From contig NZ_JARGYC010000051.1 of NCBI RefSeq assembly GCF_029168335.1, forward strand, positions 1-34,153: 34,153 bases of DNA. The letters are read 5' to 3'. This stretch comes from Psychromarinibacter sediminicola (GTDB lineage: Bacteria > Pseudomonadota > Alphaproteobacteria > Rhodobacterales > Rhodobacteraceae). Shown here piece by piece: positions 15,344 through 23,475 of the stretch. Within the stretch, counting starts at the first letter, position 1. The number at the start of each line of letters is the position of its first letter. A model generated the notes under the pieces. That model saw only the letters and a list, made by a program, of their open reading frames with translations. It was not told where the DNA came from and did no database searches. The position numbers were made by a program, and so were the translations under genes.

Positions 15344-16477
15344 TCACGCCGGCATCGGATGCGCGCCGGTCTTGTAGGGCGTCCAGTCCTCGATCTCTGG
15401 ATAATGCTGCCGCCGCCAGGCCCGTACCTTCGGGTTCATGATCCGCCGCCAGAGCGGCGGCACCATCGCCGCGATCGTCATCACCGGATAGCCCAGCGGC
15501 AGCTGCGGCGCCTCCTCCGCGTCGTAGGTCTGAAGCAGCGGAAACCGCCGGCTCGGCTTGTAGTGGTGGTCCGAATGCCGCTGCAGATTGATCAGCAGCC
15601 AGTTCGACGCCTTGTGCGAGGCATTCCACGAATGCCGCGGCATCACCCGCTCGTACTTGCCGTCGCCCAGGTACTTCCGGGTCAGCCCGTAATGCTCGAC
15701 GTAGTTGGTCAGCTCCAGCTGCCAGATGGCCGAGATCGCCTGCACCAGGAACAGCCCCAGCCCCGCCAGCCCGCCGACCGCGACGGCCAGCGCCAGCGCC
15801 GCCGCCTGAAGCGCCGCGTAGCGCCAGAACGGGTTCGCCCGGTCCCACACCGGCCGCCCCCGCCGCGCCAGCATCGCCTTCTCCGCCCGCCAGGCCGAGC
15901 CGGGGCACTCGAACAGGACACGGAAGAAGAACCGGTGGAACCCCTCGTTGTACCGCGCCGTCACCGCGTCCCGCGGGGTGCCGACATGCACGTGATGGAC
16001 CAGCAGATGCTCGGTCCGGAAATGGCTGTAGAGCACCGTCGCCAGCAGCAGGTCGCCCAGCCACCGCTCCAGCCGGTTGCGCTGATGCAGCAGCTCGTGG
16101 GCATAGACGATCCCCACCGTGCCGGACAGGATGCCGACGTCGAAGAACAGCACGATCTTTTCCCAGGTCGCCAGATGCCCGGTATGGGTCGCGTACCAGA
16201 TCGTGCCGTAGATCACGCCGGCCTGCACCGGGAACCAGATCAGCGTGATCAGCCGGTACCAGAAAAGCTGATCCTCGCCGGTTTCGGTATCGGCGTTCTC
16301 CTCGTTCAGCCCCAGCACGGCATCGAGGAAGGAATAGAGCCACCAGGTGCCCAGCGGCGGCAGGATCAGCGCCCAGCCGCCCTGCGTGGCGGCCAGCGCG
16401 ATCAGCGGCACGAGGCTCAGCGACAGCCAGAACGGCAGCGCGCTCTTCAGGCGGGCGACCTGCGATGCGGGGATCAT
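15344..16477 (-). CDS. alkB: Alkane 1-monooxygenase (AlkB family)
   Basis: 377 aa integral-membrane non-haem di-iron hydroxylase that oxidises medium-chain n-alkanes to 1-alkanols, using electrons from rubredoxin. All histidine boxes are present: HELLHQR at 127-133, EHLLVHHVHVGTP from 156, NYVEHYGL at 258-265 and LQRHSDHH at 298-305. Hydrophobic helices before and between these agree with the six-helix AlkB layout. Two small departures from the classical boxes are seen: HELLHQ instead of HELxHK and Val in place of Gly in EHxxGHH. No rubredoxin or rubredoxin reductase gene is adjacent, and no alkS-type regulator. Substrate range is therefore unknown; a related fatty or terpenoid substrate is possible. 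Confidence 0.9.
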   Translation of the reverse strand: MIPASQVARLKSALPFWLSLSLVPLIALAATQGGWALILPPLGTWWLYSFLDAVLGLNEENADTETGEDQLFWYRLITLIWFPVQAGVIYGTIWYATHTGHLATWEKIVLFFDVGILSGTVGIVYAHELLHQRNRLERWLGDLLLATVLYSHFRTEHLLVHHVHVGTPRDAVTARYNEGFHRFFFRVLFECPGSAWRAEKAMLARRGRPVWDRANPFWRYAALQAAALALAVAVGGLAGLGLFLVQAISAIWQLELTNYVEHYGLTRKYLGDGKYERVMPRHSWNASHKASNWLLINLQRHSDHHYKPSRRFPLLQTYDAEEAPQLPLGYPVMTIAAMVPPLWRRIMNPKVRAWRRQHYPEIEDWTPYKTGAHPMPA

Positions 16478-16535
16478 GCGACTGCTCCGTATTCTCTGCC
16501 CCCGGCGGCACCATACCGCCGCGAGGCGGCGCGAA

Positions 16536-17618
16536 TCAATCGCTGTCGGGTGCGACGGATTCGGTGGCGGGCAGGGCCGAGGCGCCGAGATCGAAGGCCT
16601 TGCGCATCACCGTGGGTAGGCTGGCGGGCCGGAACGCGGCACGCGGAATAAAGTGGCCGCGGTCGGGCACCGCGTCACGCCCCACCTCGGCGACCCGCAG
16701 CGCCAGGCGCAGGTGGAAATGGGTAAAGGTGTGCCGCACCTCCAGCCCCGGATCCTGCCACTGCGCCTCCACCGGCGGCGCCCCCGTGGGCGCGTCGCTC
16801 CAGTCGCTGCCGGGCCAGCCCAGCATCCCGCCCAGAAGCCCCTTGTCCGGCCGCCGCTCCAGCAACCAGGCGCCGTCGCTGCGCCGGGCGAGATAGGCGA
16901 TGCCGTAGCGCGTGGGCTTGGCCTTCTTCGGGGCCTTGCGCGGCAGGTCCGCCTGCACCCCGGCGGCGCGGGCCGCGCAGGGCGCCATCCAGGGGCAGAT
17001 GCCGCAGGCCGGCGATTTCGGCGTGCAGACGGTCGCGCCCAGGTCCATCACGGCCTGCGCGTAATCGCCGGGCCGCTCGGCCGGTGTCAGCGCGGCGGCA
17101 TGCGCCGTCAGTTCCGGCTTCGCCTCGGGCAGCGGCGTCTCGACCCGGTAAAGCCGCGCCATCACCCGCTCGACGTTGCCGTCCACCACCGCCGCCCGTT
17201 CGTCGAAGGCGATCGCGGCGACGGCCGACGCGGTGTAGGGGCCGATGCCCGGCAGCTTCAGCAACGCCTCGCGGGTCTCCGGGAACCGCCCGCCATGCTC
17301 CGACGCGACCACGCGGGCGCATTTCAGCAGGTTCCGGGCGCGGGCGTAATAGCCGAGCCCCGCCCATTCGGCCATGACCTCGCCATCCTCGGCGGCGGCG
17401 AGGTCCGTCACCGTCGGCCAGCGGGTCACGAAGCGGCGGAAATAGTCGCGCACGGCGGCCACGGTGGTCTGCTGCAGCATCACCTCGGAGAGCCACACGG
17501 CATAGGGATCGGGGCGCACCCCCGCGGCGCGGTCGGCCGGCCCCACCCGCCAGGGCATCGCCCGGGCATGGCGGTCGTACCAGGCCAGCAGGCTGTCGCT
17601 CAGCGACTCGTCACGCAA
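16536..17618 (-). CDS. mutY: A/G-specific adenine DNA glycosylase
   Basis: 360 aa. MutY removes adenine mispaired with 8-oxoguanine and prevents G:C to T:A mutations. The catalytic Glu45 lies in SEVMLQQTTV, the helix-hairpin-helix is LPGIGPYTASA (122-132), and Asp146 is in VVDGNVERV. The [4Fe-4S] ligands Cys198, Cys205, Cys208 and Cys214 have C-x6-C-x2-C-x5-C spacing. The C-terminal NUDIX-like domain (about 235-345, with LLERRPDKGLLGGMLGWPG and HTFTHFHL) recognises 8-oxoG. The start appears to be TTG at 17618, with GGGGAG about 10 nt upstream. It diverges from the DUF721 gene with 85 bp between them, a gene order I recall from other Rhodobacterales. Confidence 0.96.
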   Translation of the reverse strand: MRDESLSDSLLAWYDRHARAMPWRVGPADRAAGVRPDPYAVWLSEVMLQQTTVAAVRDYFRRFVTRWPTVTDLAAAEDGEVMAEWAGLGYYARARNLLKCARVVASEHGGRFPETREALLKLPGIGPYTASAVAAIAFDERAAVVDGNVERVMARLYRVETPLPEAKPELTAHAAALTPAERPGDYAQAVMDLGATVCTPKSPACGICPWMAPCAARAAGVQADLPRKAPKKAKPTRYGIAYLARRSDGAWLLERRPDKGLLGGMLGWPGSDWSDAPTGAPPVEAQWQDPGLEVRHTFTHFHLRLALRVAEVGRDAVPDRGHFIPRAAFRPASLPTVMRKAFDLGASALPATESVAPDSD

Positions 17619-17703
17619 TCTTTATGGCTCCCCGACAGGCTTTGCGCTGGCATCCGCACCGACGCGGCCGTTAGGATAGCGCCATGACGCGCGAGTGCCA
17701 GAG

Positions 17704-18225
17704 ATGACGAAACCGCATGGCAAGGACCCCCGCCGCATGCGCGGGTTCGAGCGGGCCTCGGGCCTGCTGTCCACCCGCATCCGCGAGGTGGGCGAGAAGC
17801 GGGGTTTCGCGGTGTCGCGCCTGCTGACGCACTGGGCCGAGATCGTGGGCGAGGAGACCGCCGCCATCGCACGCCCGGTGAATGTCAGCTATGCCCGCGG
17901 CGGCTTCGGCGCGACGCTGACGGTGCTGACCACCGGGGCCAACGCGCCGATGCTGGAGATGCAGAAAGACCGGCTGCGCGAGAAGGTGAACGCCTGCTAC
18001 GGCTATTCCGCCATCGCGCGCATCCGCATCACCCAGACGGCCCCCACGGGCTTTGCCGAGGGACAGGCGCAGTTCGCCCCCGCCCCGAAGGCCGAGCCGA
18101 AGGCGCCGGACCCCGAACTGCGCCGCGCCGCGTCCGAGGCCGCGGCCCCCGTGAGCGACGACGGACTGCGCCGGGCGCTTGAAGCGCTGGGCGAAAACGT
18201 CCTATCCCGACACAGAAACAACTGA
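17704..18225 (+). CDS. DUF721 / DciA-like protein
   Basis: 173 aa from ATG 17704 (GTG 17695 is an alternative). Residues about 12-110 match DUF721: LLTHWAEIVGEETAAIARPV, a beta-rich GATLTVLTT, LEMQKDRLREKVNACYGYS and IARIRITQT. DUF721 covers DciA, which helps load the replicative helicase DnaB in bacteria lacking DnaC; that role is the likely one here but is inferred from family. The C-terminal 60 residues are low-complexity (Ala/Pro/Glu). It precedes dsbA-like by 9 nt, so the two are probably one operon. Confidence 0.8.
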   Translation: MTKPHGKDPRRMRGFERASGLLSTRIREVGEKRGFAVSRLLTHWAEIVGEETAAIARPVNVSYARGGFGATLTVLTTGANAPMLEMQKDRLREKVNACYGYSAIARIRITQTAPTGFAEGQAQFAPAPKAEPKAPDPELRRAASEAAAPVSDDGLRRALEALGENVLSRHRNN

Positions 18226-18234
18226 GGCAGACCG

Positions 18235-18936
18235 ATGAACAAACTCTTCCCGCTTGCCGGTGCCCTTGCGCTTGCGCTGGGCGCCGTGCTGTTCTGGCCA
18301 ACGTCGAACTCCGGCAGCCTGACCGCCTTCGGGGCGGCCGAGGCACAGGAGGGCGAGGTCGACACCTCCATCGTCAAGGAAATGACGCAGGGCGACCCGG
18401 ACGCGCCGGTCACGGTGATCGAATACGCTTCGGCCACCTGCCCGCACTGCGCGAACTTCCACAAGAACGTGTATCCGCAGCTCAAGGAAAACTACATCGA
18501 CACCGGAAAGATCGAGTTCGTGTACCGCGAGGTCTATTTCGATCGTTTCGGCCTGTGGGCCGGCATGCTGGCGCGCTGCGGAATGCCGCGGGGCGACGAC
18601 GCGGACGAAGCGGAGATGGAGACCGCGGAGAAGCGGTACTTCGGGCTGATGAGCATCATGTTCGACCAGCAGAAGCAGTGGCTCGACGCCGAGTCGCCGG
18701 CCGGCATCGCCGAGAACCTGTCGAAGATCGGCCGCACCGCCGGGCTTTCGGCCGAGCAGGTGGATGCCTGCCTGCAGGATGCCGAGATGGCGCAGGCCCT
18801 GGTGCAGGTGTTCCAGGAGAACGCCGAGGCGGACGAGATCAACTCCACCCCGTCCTTCATCATCAACGGCGAGAAATACTCGAACATGCCCTATGACGAG
18901 TTCGCCGAGACGCTGGACGGAATGCTGGACAACTGA
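18235..18936 (+). CDS. DsbA-family thiol oxidoreductase
   Basis: 233 aa exported thioredoxin-fold protein. A hydrophobic N-terminus (MNKLFPLAGALALALGAVLF) acts as signal peptide or anchor. The active site CPHC is at 69-72 in EYASATCPHCANFH, and the cis-proline loop is STPSFIING. DsbA-type proteins introduce or isomerise disulfides in periplasmic proteins. An insert with a CGMPRGDD segment is present, and one extra Cys pair (CGM and ACLQ) may be structural. No DsbB is adjacent. The stop codon overlaps the next start (TGATG), coupling it to a CoA-transferase of unrelated role. Confidence 0.9.
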   Translation: MNKLFPLAGALALALGAVLFWPTSNSGSLTAFGAAEAQEGEVDTSIVKEMTQGDPDAPVTVIEYASATCPHCANFHKNVYPQLKENYIDTGKIEFVYREVYFDRFGLWAGMLARCGMPRGDDADEAEMETAEKRYFGLMSIMFDQQKQWLDAESPAGIAENLSKIGRTAGLSAEQVDACLQDAEMAQALVQVFQENAEADEINSTPSFIINGEKYSNMPYDEFAETLDGMLDN

Positions 18937-20078
18937 TGACGGCGCCGCTGGCCGGCCTTCGGGTCGTCGAACTAGCGCGTATCCTGGCCGGCCCCTGGGC
19001 CGGTCAGACTCTGTCGGACCTGGGCGCCGAGGTCATCAAGGTCGAAAGCCCCGAGGGCGACGACACCCGCCGCTGGGGCCCGCCCTTCGTGGAGCGCGAG
19101 GGCGACCGTTCGGCCGCCTATTTCCACGGCTGCAACCGGGGCAAGCGTTCCATCGCCGTGGATTTCCGGACCGAGGCGGGGCAGGACATCGTCCGCCAGC
19201 TTGCCGCCGGCGCCGACATACTGATCGAGAACTTCAAGGTCGGCGGGCTGGCGAAATACGGGCTGGATTACGAAAGCCTGTCGGCGATCAATCCGCGGCT
19301 GATCTACTGCTCGATCACCGGGTTCGGGCAGGACGGGCCTTATGCGCATCGCGCCGGCTACGACTATATCATCCAGGGCATGTCCGGGCTGATGTCGATC
19401 ACCGGCGACCCGGAGGGGCAGCCGCAGAAATGCGGCGTGGCGATTTCCGACATCTTCACCGGGCTCTACTCGGTCTCCGCCATCCTCGCGGCGGTCCACC
19501 GGCGGCACGAGACCGGGCGCGGCCAGCATATCGACATGGCGCTTCTGGACGTGGCCACGGCGGTCACGGCGAACCAGGCGATGAATTACCTGACCACGGG
19601 CCAGCCGCCGCAGCGGATCGGCAACGCGCATCAGAACCTGGTGCCCTACCAGGTCTTCGACTGTGCCGACGGCTACATGATCATCGCCACCGGCAACGAT
19701 GCGCAGTTCCAGCGGCTGTGCGACATGCTGGGTCTGCCGGAGCTGAAGGACGACCCGGACTTCGCGTCGAACGCCGACCGGATCGCCAACCGCGAGCGGC
19801 TGATCGCGGCGCTGACGGCTGAGACGCTGACGCGCGACAAGGCCGATCTGCTTGCCGATTGCGAGGCGCGGGGGATCCCGGCGGGGCCGATCAACGACCT
19901 GGGCGAGGTCTTCGCCGATCCGCAGATCGTGCATCGCGGGTTGCGGATGGAGCTCGACGGCGTGCCGACGGTGCGCCCGCCGTTCCGGTTCTCCGACGCC
20001 GAGCCGAAGCTGGAACGGCCGTCGCCGGAGCTGGACGAGCATGGCGCGGAGATCCGATCGGAACTGAAACGGGGCTGA
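18936..20078 (+). CDS. CaiB/BaiF family (class III) CoA-transferase
   Basis: 380 aa. Class III CoA-transferases move CoA between carboxylic acids through an aspartyl-CoA thioester. The N-terminal signature LAGLRVVELARILAGPWAGQ is typical, with NRGKRSIAVDFRTEAG, IENFKVGGLAKYGLDY and SITGFGQDGPYAHRAGYDY. The catalytic Asp is near residue 172 (AISDIFTGLYS). It has family-usual length and is complete. The acid substrate cannot be told from sequence; formyl, succinyl, carnitine or other acyl donors are possible. It is translationally coupled to the dsbA-like gene. Confidence 0.92.
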   Translation: MTAPLAGLRVVELARILAGPWAGQTLSDLGAEVIKVESPEGDDTRRWGPPFVEREGDRSAAYFHGCNRGKRSIAVDFRTEAGQDIVRQLAAGADILIENFKVGGLAKYGLDYESLSAINPRLIYCSITGFGQDGPYAHRAGYDYIIQGMSGLMSITGDPEGQPQKCGVAISDIFTGLYSVSAILAAVHRRHETGRGQHIDMALLDVATAVTANQAMNYLTTGQPPQRIGNAHQNLVPYQVFDCADGYMIIATGNDAQFQRLCDMLGLPELKDDPDFASNADRIANRERLIAALTAETLTRDKADLLADCEARGIPAGPINDLGEVFADPQIVHRGLRMELDGVPTVRPPFRFSDAEPKLERPSPELDEHGAEIRSELKRG

Positions 20079-20082
20079 CCGG

Positions 20083-21081
20083 TCAGGCGCGTGTCGGTTC
20101 CACGACCGGCAGCAGGGCGTCGAAGGCGGTCCAGTCCTCCAGCGTCAGCCGCACGGGCAAGGTAAGCACTTTCTGGCGGAAGGATTTCGGCAGCCGGACG
20201 GCGTCCTTTTCGGTCGTCACGAGCTGGGAGCCGAGCAGCGACGCCTCGTGCTCCAGCCGCCGCATCAGCGGTTCGGTCAGCGGCTGGTGGTCGCCCAGGG
20301 GTTCCGCGCGCTTCAGGTTGGCGCCAAGGCCGCGCAGGGTGGCGAAGAACTTCTCCGGATGCCCGATTCCCGCGAAGGCCAGCACGTCGAGCCCCGTCCA
20401 GTCCATGCCCGTCTGCAACGGTTCCAGCCGGCCCCGGATATGCGGCACGGCGATGGCCTCGCCGCAGCGCGCGGCGAAGCTTTGCTGCGCCGCCGCGTCG
20501 CCCAGCGACAGCAGGGCGTCGGCCCGTGCCAGCCCGGCCCCGACCGGCTCGCGCAGCGGTCCGGCGGGAATCACCCGCCCGTTGCCGAACCCCGCCCGTG
20601 CATCGACCACGATGATCGCGAGGTCCTTCTCGACGGCGGGGGACTGAAACCCGTCGTCCAGAAGAACGAGTTGCGCGCCGGCGGCTTCGGCTGCGCGGAC
20701 GCCGGCGGCACGGTCCTTGGAAACCCAGACCGGCCCGAAGGCGGCGATCAGAAGCGGCTCGTCGCCGACCTGCCCGGCCCGGTGGCGGCGTTCGTCGACC
20801 TGGAGCGGCCCCCCGGCCGTTCCGCGATAGCCGCGGCTGACCACATGGGCGGCGACGCCCCGGTCCCGCAGCCGCTGCAGCAGCGCGATGACCGTGGGGG
20901 TCTTGCCGGTGCCGCCGGCGTTCAGGTTGCCCACGCAGATCACCGGGACGGCGGCGCGATAGCCGTCCTGCGCGACCCGCCGCGCGGTGGCGCCGGCGTA
21001 GATCGCGGCCAGCGGCGACAGCGCGGCCGCCTGCCAGCCGGGACGATCCGGCGACGCCGACCAGAACCGCGGCGGGCGCAT
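20083..21081 (-). CDS. lpxK: Tetraacyldisaccharide 4'-kinase
   Basis: 332 aa inner-membrane-associated enzyme that phosphorylates the 4' position of the lipid A disaccharide, giving lipid IVA. The N-terminal hydrophobic stretch ([15 protein letters not shown]) precedes the P-loop [15 protein letters not shown] (48-62), with further motifs [29 protein letters not shown] and [20 protein letters not shown]. The ATG overlaps the stop of the WaaA-like gene (TGATG), so the two lipopolysaccharide genes are coupled. It converges with the CoA-transferase gene, whose stop lies only four nucleotides from the lpxK stop. Confidence 0.96.
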   Translation of the reverse strand: MRPPRFWSASPDRPGWQAAALSPLAAIYAGATARRVAQDGYRAAVPVICVGNLNAGGTGKTPTVIALLQRLRDRGVAAHVVSRGYRGTAGGPLQVDERRHRAGQVGDEPLLIAAFGPVWVSKDRAAGVRAAEAAGAQLVLLDDGFQSPAVEKDLAIIVVDARAGFGNGRVIPAGPLREPVGAGLARADALLSLGDAAAQQSFAARCGEAIAVPHIRGRLEPLQTGMDWTGLDVLAFAGIGHPEKFFATLRGLGANLKRAEPLGDHQPLTEPLMRRLEHEASLLGSQLVTTEKDAVRLPKSFRQKVLTLPVRLTLEDWTAFDALLPVVEPTRA

Positions 21082-22352
21082 CAGGCCGTTTCCCGTTCGT
21101 CGAGCTCGGTCAGAATGAGGTCCATCGCGCGATCCGTCACCTCGGCCCCGGCGGAGCAGACCTTCCAGGCCTCGTGCGCCATCTCGGCGGCGGCCTCCGG
21201 CGACAACAGCTCTTCCAGCGCCGCGGAGAGCTGTGCCTGGTTGCGGACCATGCGCGTGGCGCCGGCCGAGGCGAGCCGGCCGTAGGCCCGCCGGAAGTTC
21301 CGCACGTTCGGCCCGTGGATCATCGCCGAGCCGAGCGCCGCGGCCTCGAACGGGTTGACGCCGCCCGACGCCTCCAGCGACTGGCCGAGGAACGAAACGG
21401 CGGCGAGCCTGTACCACAGGCCCAACTCGCCCAGCGTGTCCGCGATATAGATCTGCGTGTCGGGGTCCGGCGCCACGCCGTCGGACCGCAATGCCGTCGC
21501 GAAGCCCTGGTCGCGGATCGCCTCGGTCAAATGCCGGCCGCCCTCGGCGTCCTCGGGCACCAGGATCAGCAGCAGCCGGTGCGTCTGCCGAAGCGCGTTG
21601 CGGTGCGCCTCCAGCACCGGTTCGATCTCGTGGTCGGCGGTGCGCGCGGCCAGCCAGACGGGCCGCCCCGACAGGGCAGCTGCCAGCGATTCCCGCTCCG
21701 CGTGATCGCAGGGCAGGGCGGCCGTCCCTTCCTCCAGATAGCCGGTCATCTCGATGCGGGCGGGGTCCGCGCCCATCCGGCGCAGCGCGCCGGCCTTCAT
21801 GGCGTCGCCGGTGATGACTTGGCCGAACGGGGCAAGCACGGTGCCCGCCAATCCGGGCCAGAACCGCCAGCCGGGCGGGTCCGGCGGGGCGGTGTGCGCG
21901 TCGACGAGCATCAGGGACACGCCGCGCGCCGCCGTCTCGCTGGCCATCGCGGGGCGGATGTCGGGCTCGGTCCAGAGCGACAGGGCCGGGCTCCAGTGAT
22001 TGAGGAACCGCCGTATCGCCGGCAGCGACTCGTCGGGAGCGATCTGAGAGGCCATTCCCGGCAGGGACGCGCGCCGCCGTGCCGCGGAGGTCGTGAAGAC
22101 GAAGCTCAATTCCTCGCGCTCCATCCGCAGACGGTGGGCCAGTTCGCGCGCGGCCAGCGCATGCCGGTCCTGTCCGGAATGCACCCAGATCACCGGCCCC
22201 GGCGGGCGCTGCACCGTCGCGTGGCCGGCGCGCTCCTTTTCCGGCGACGCGCCGTCCTCGGCCGGTGTCGCACGGGCCATGGCCCGCCGCGCGGCCCGGT
22301 CGGAGCGGGCGCGGGTGGCCAGATACAGTTTTAGCGACAGCGACTTTCCCAT
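21081..22352 (-). CDS. WaaA-like (Kdo transferase-like) glycosyltransferase
   Basis: 423 aa, with overall organisation of WaaA/KdtA, the enzyme that adds Kdo to lipid A: N-terminal membrane-near segment ([15 protein letters not shown]), then a GT30-type N-domain and a C-terminal GT-B domain with [20 protein letters not shown] and [20 protein letters not shown]. Key motifs are abnormal. Where WaaA has HAxSVGE with catalytic Glu, this has [11 protein letters not shown], and a His lies at the Glu position. The segment normally like STHxGEE reads [10 protein letters not shown]. It may be a diverged paralogue with a different or lost activity, or a lineage variant in which another residue acts. 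It is in an operon with DUF4170 and lpxK. Transfer of Kdo is uncertain; the lpxK context still ties it to lipopolysaccharide. Confidence 0.75.
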   Translation of the reverse strand: MGKSLSLKLYLATRARSDRAARRAMARATPAEDGASPEKERAGHATVQRPPGPVIWVHSGQDRHALAARELAHRLRMEREELSFVFTTSAARRRASLPGMASQIAPDESLPAIRRFLNHWSPALSLWTEPDIRPAMASETAARGVSLMLVDAHTAPPDPPGWRFWPGLAGTVLAPFGQVITGDAMKAGALRRMGADPARIEMTGYLEEGTAALPCDHAERESLAAALSGRPVWLAARTADHEIEPVLEAHRNALRQTHRLLLILVPEDAEGGRHLTEAIRDQGFATALRSDGVAPDPDTQIYIADTLGELGLWYRLAAVSFLGQSLEASGGVNPFEAAALGSAMIHGPNVRNFRRAYGRLASAGATRMVRNQAQLSAALEELLSPEAAAEMAHEAWKVCSAGAEVTDRAMDLILTELDERETA

Positions 22353-22362
22353 GCGGCGGCTG

Positions 22363-22608
22363 TCAGCTTTCGAGCTCCTCCGTCGACGAGGCTTCGGCCC
22401 CCTCGTCGCGCAGCCGGTGCAGGTGGGCGATGAAATAGCGCATATGCGCGTTGTCCACCGTGCGTTGCGCCGCGTCCTTCCAGGCGTCGTAGGCGCTGGC
22501 GTAGTCGGGGAAGATGCCGACGATGTCGATCTCGTCGACGTTCTCGAACACGGTCTTGGAGGGATCGACGAGCTCGCCGCCGAAGACGAGGTGCAGTCGC
22601 TGTGCCAT
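22363..22608 (-). CDS. DUF4170 family small protein
   Basis: 81 aa. AAGGAG lies six nucleotides before ATG 22608. The sequence MAQRLHLVFGGELVDPSKTV and IVGIFPDYASAYDAWKDAAQ with a C-terminal MRYFIAHLHRLRDE helix matches small cytoplasmic DUF4170 proteins, commonly beside waaA and lpxK in alphaproteobacteria as I recall. Function is unknown; location inside the lipopolysaccharide unit suggests a supporting role. The stop is 10 nt upstream of the WaaA-like start. Confidence 0.8.
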   Translation of the reverse strand: MAQRLHLVFGGELVDPSKTVFENVDEIDIVGIFPDYASAYDAWKDAAQRTVDNAHMRYFIAHLHRLRDEGAEASSTEELES

Positions 22609-22695
22609 GGAAACTCCTTCCTTTGCGGTCGGATCATACCTAGTCAAGCGATCCGCACGGGAAAAGGCCAATCGCGCGTCGCGGCGGGCGCCGGG

Positions 22696-23475
22696 TCAGC
22701 GGGGGGCGAGCCGGGCCAGCAGCGCAGCGTGCAGCGGCGCGGGCGCGGCGATGGCGCCGGGGCTGGAGGCGCTGGCGCTGTTGAAGCGCAGCGGATGGCC
22801 GGCGGCGTCGGTCACGCGCCCGCCGGCCTCGGTCACGATCAGGCTGCCGGCGGCGATGTCCCAGTCCCATGTCGGGCGGAGCGTCAGCATCGCGTCGAAC
22901 CGGCCCTCGGCGACGAGGCAGAGGCGGTAGGCCAGCGAGGGGCGGAAGTGGCGCTTCATCGCCGGAACCTCGCCGGTCCAGTTCTCGGCGGAGAAGAGCG
23001 GGCGGGAGGCCAGGACGTTCGCGCCGGTCGGATCGGCGGCGGTGCCGGCGCGGATCGGGGTGCCGTTCAGCGTGGCGCCGGTGCCGCGTCCGGCCGCGTA
23101 GAGCTTGTCGTGCTGCGGCAGGAAGACGACGGCGGCGGTCGTTTCGCCCCGCTCGACCACGGCGAGCGAATGCGCCCAGGTCGTCTGGCCGTCGACATAG
23201 GCGCGGGTGCCGTCGATCGGGTCGACGATGAACACCCGCTCGGCGGCGAGGCGGGCGGGGTCGTCCTCGGTCTCTTCGCTGAGCCAGCCGTAACCGGGAC
23301 GCGCGGCGGTCAGCGTCTCGCGCAGGTAGGTGTCGACGGCGATGTCGCCCGCGCTGACCGGGCCGGCGCCGTCCTCCTTGTGGGTCACGCGCTGATCGGT
23401 GTTCCAGTAGCTGTTGGCGATCGGCGCGGCGTCCCGCGCGGCCTGGATCAGCAGCGCGAGGTCATGCTCCGGCAA
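22696..23475 (-). CDS. Inositol monophosphatase-family / CysQ-like phosphatase
   Basis: 259 aa Li+-sensitive metal-dependent phosphatase fold. The metal-binding motifs are GWLSEET (near 64-70), DPIDGTRAYVDG (85-96), and WDWDIAAGSLIVTEAGG near the C-terminus. These match CysQ (3'-phosphoadenosine 5'-phosphate phosphatase) and inositol monophosphatase. CysQ is the better guess given DPIDGTRAYVDG and the bacterial setting, but the substrate is not decided. Its start overlaps the end of pmbA by 14 nt, so it belongs to the same operon. Confidence 0.88.
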   Translation of the reverse strand: MPEHDLALLIQAARDAAPIANSYWNTDQRVTHKEDGAGPVSAGDIAVDTYLRETLTAARPGYGWLSEETEDDPARLAAERVFIVDPIDGTRAYVDGQTTWAHSLAVVERGETTAAVVFLPQHDKLYAAGRGTGATLNGTPIRAGTAADPTGANVLASRPLFSAENWTGEVPAMKRHFRPSLAYRLCLVAEGRFDAMLTLRPTWDWDIAAGSLIVTEAGGRVTDAAGHPLRFNSASASSPGAIAAPAPLHAALLARLAPR

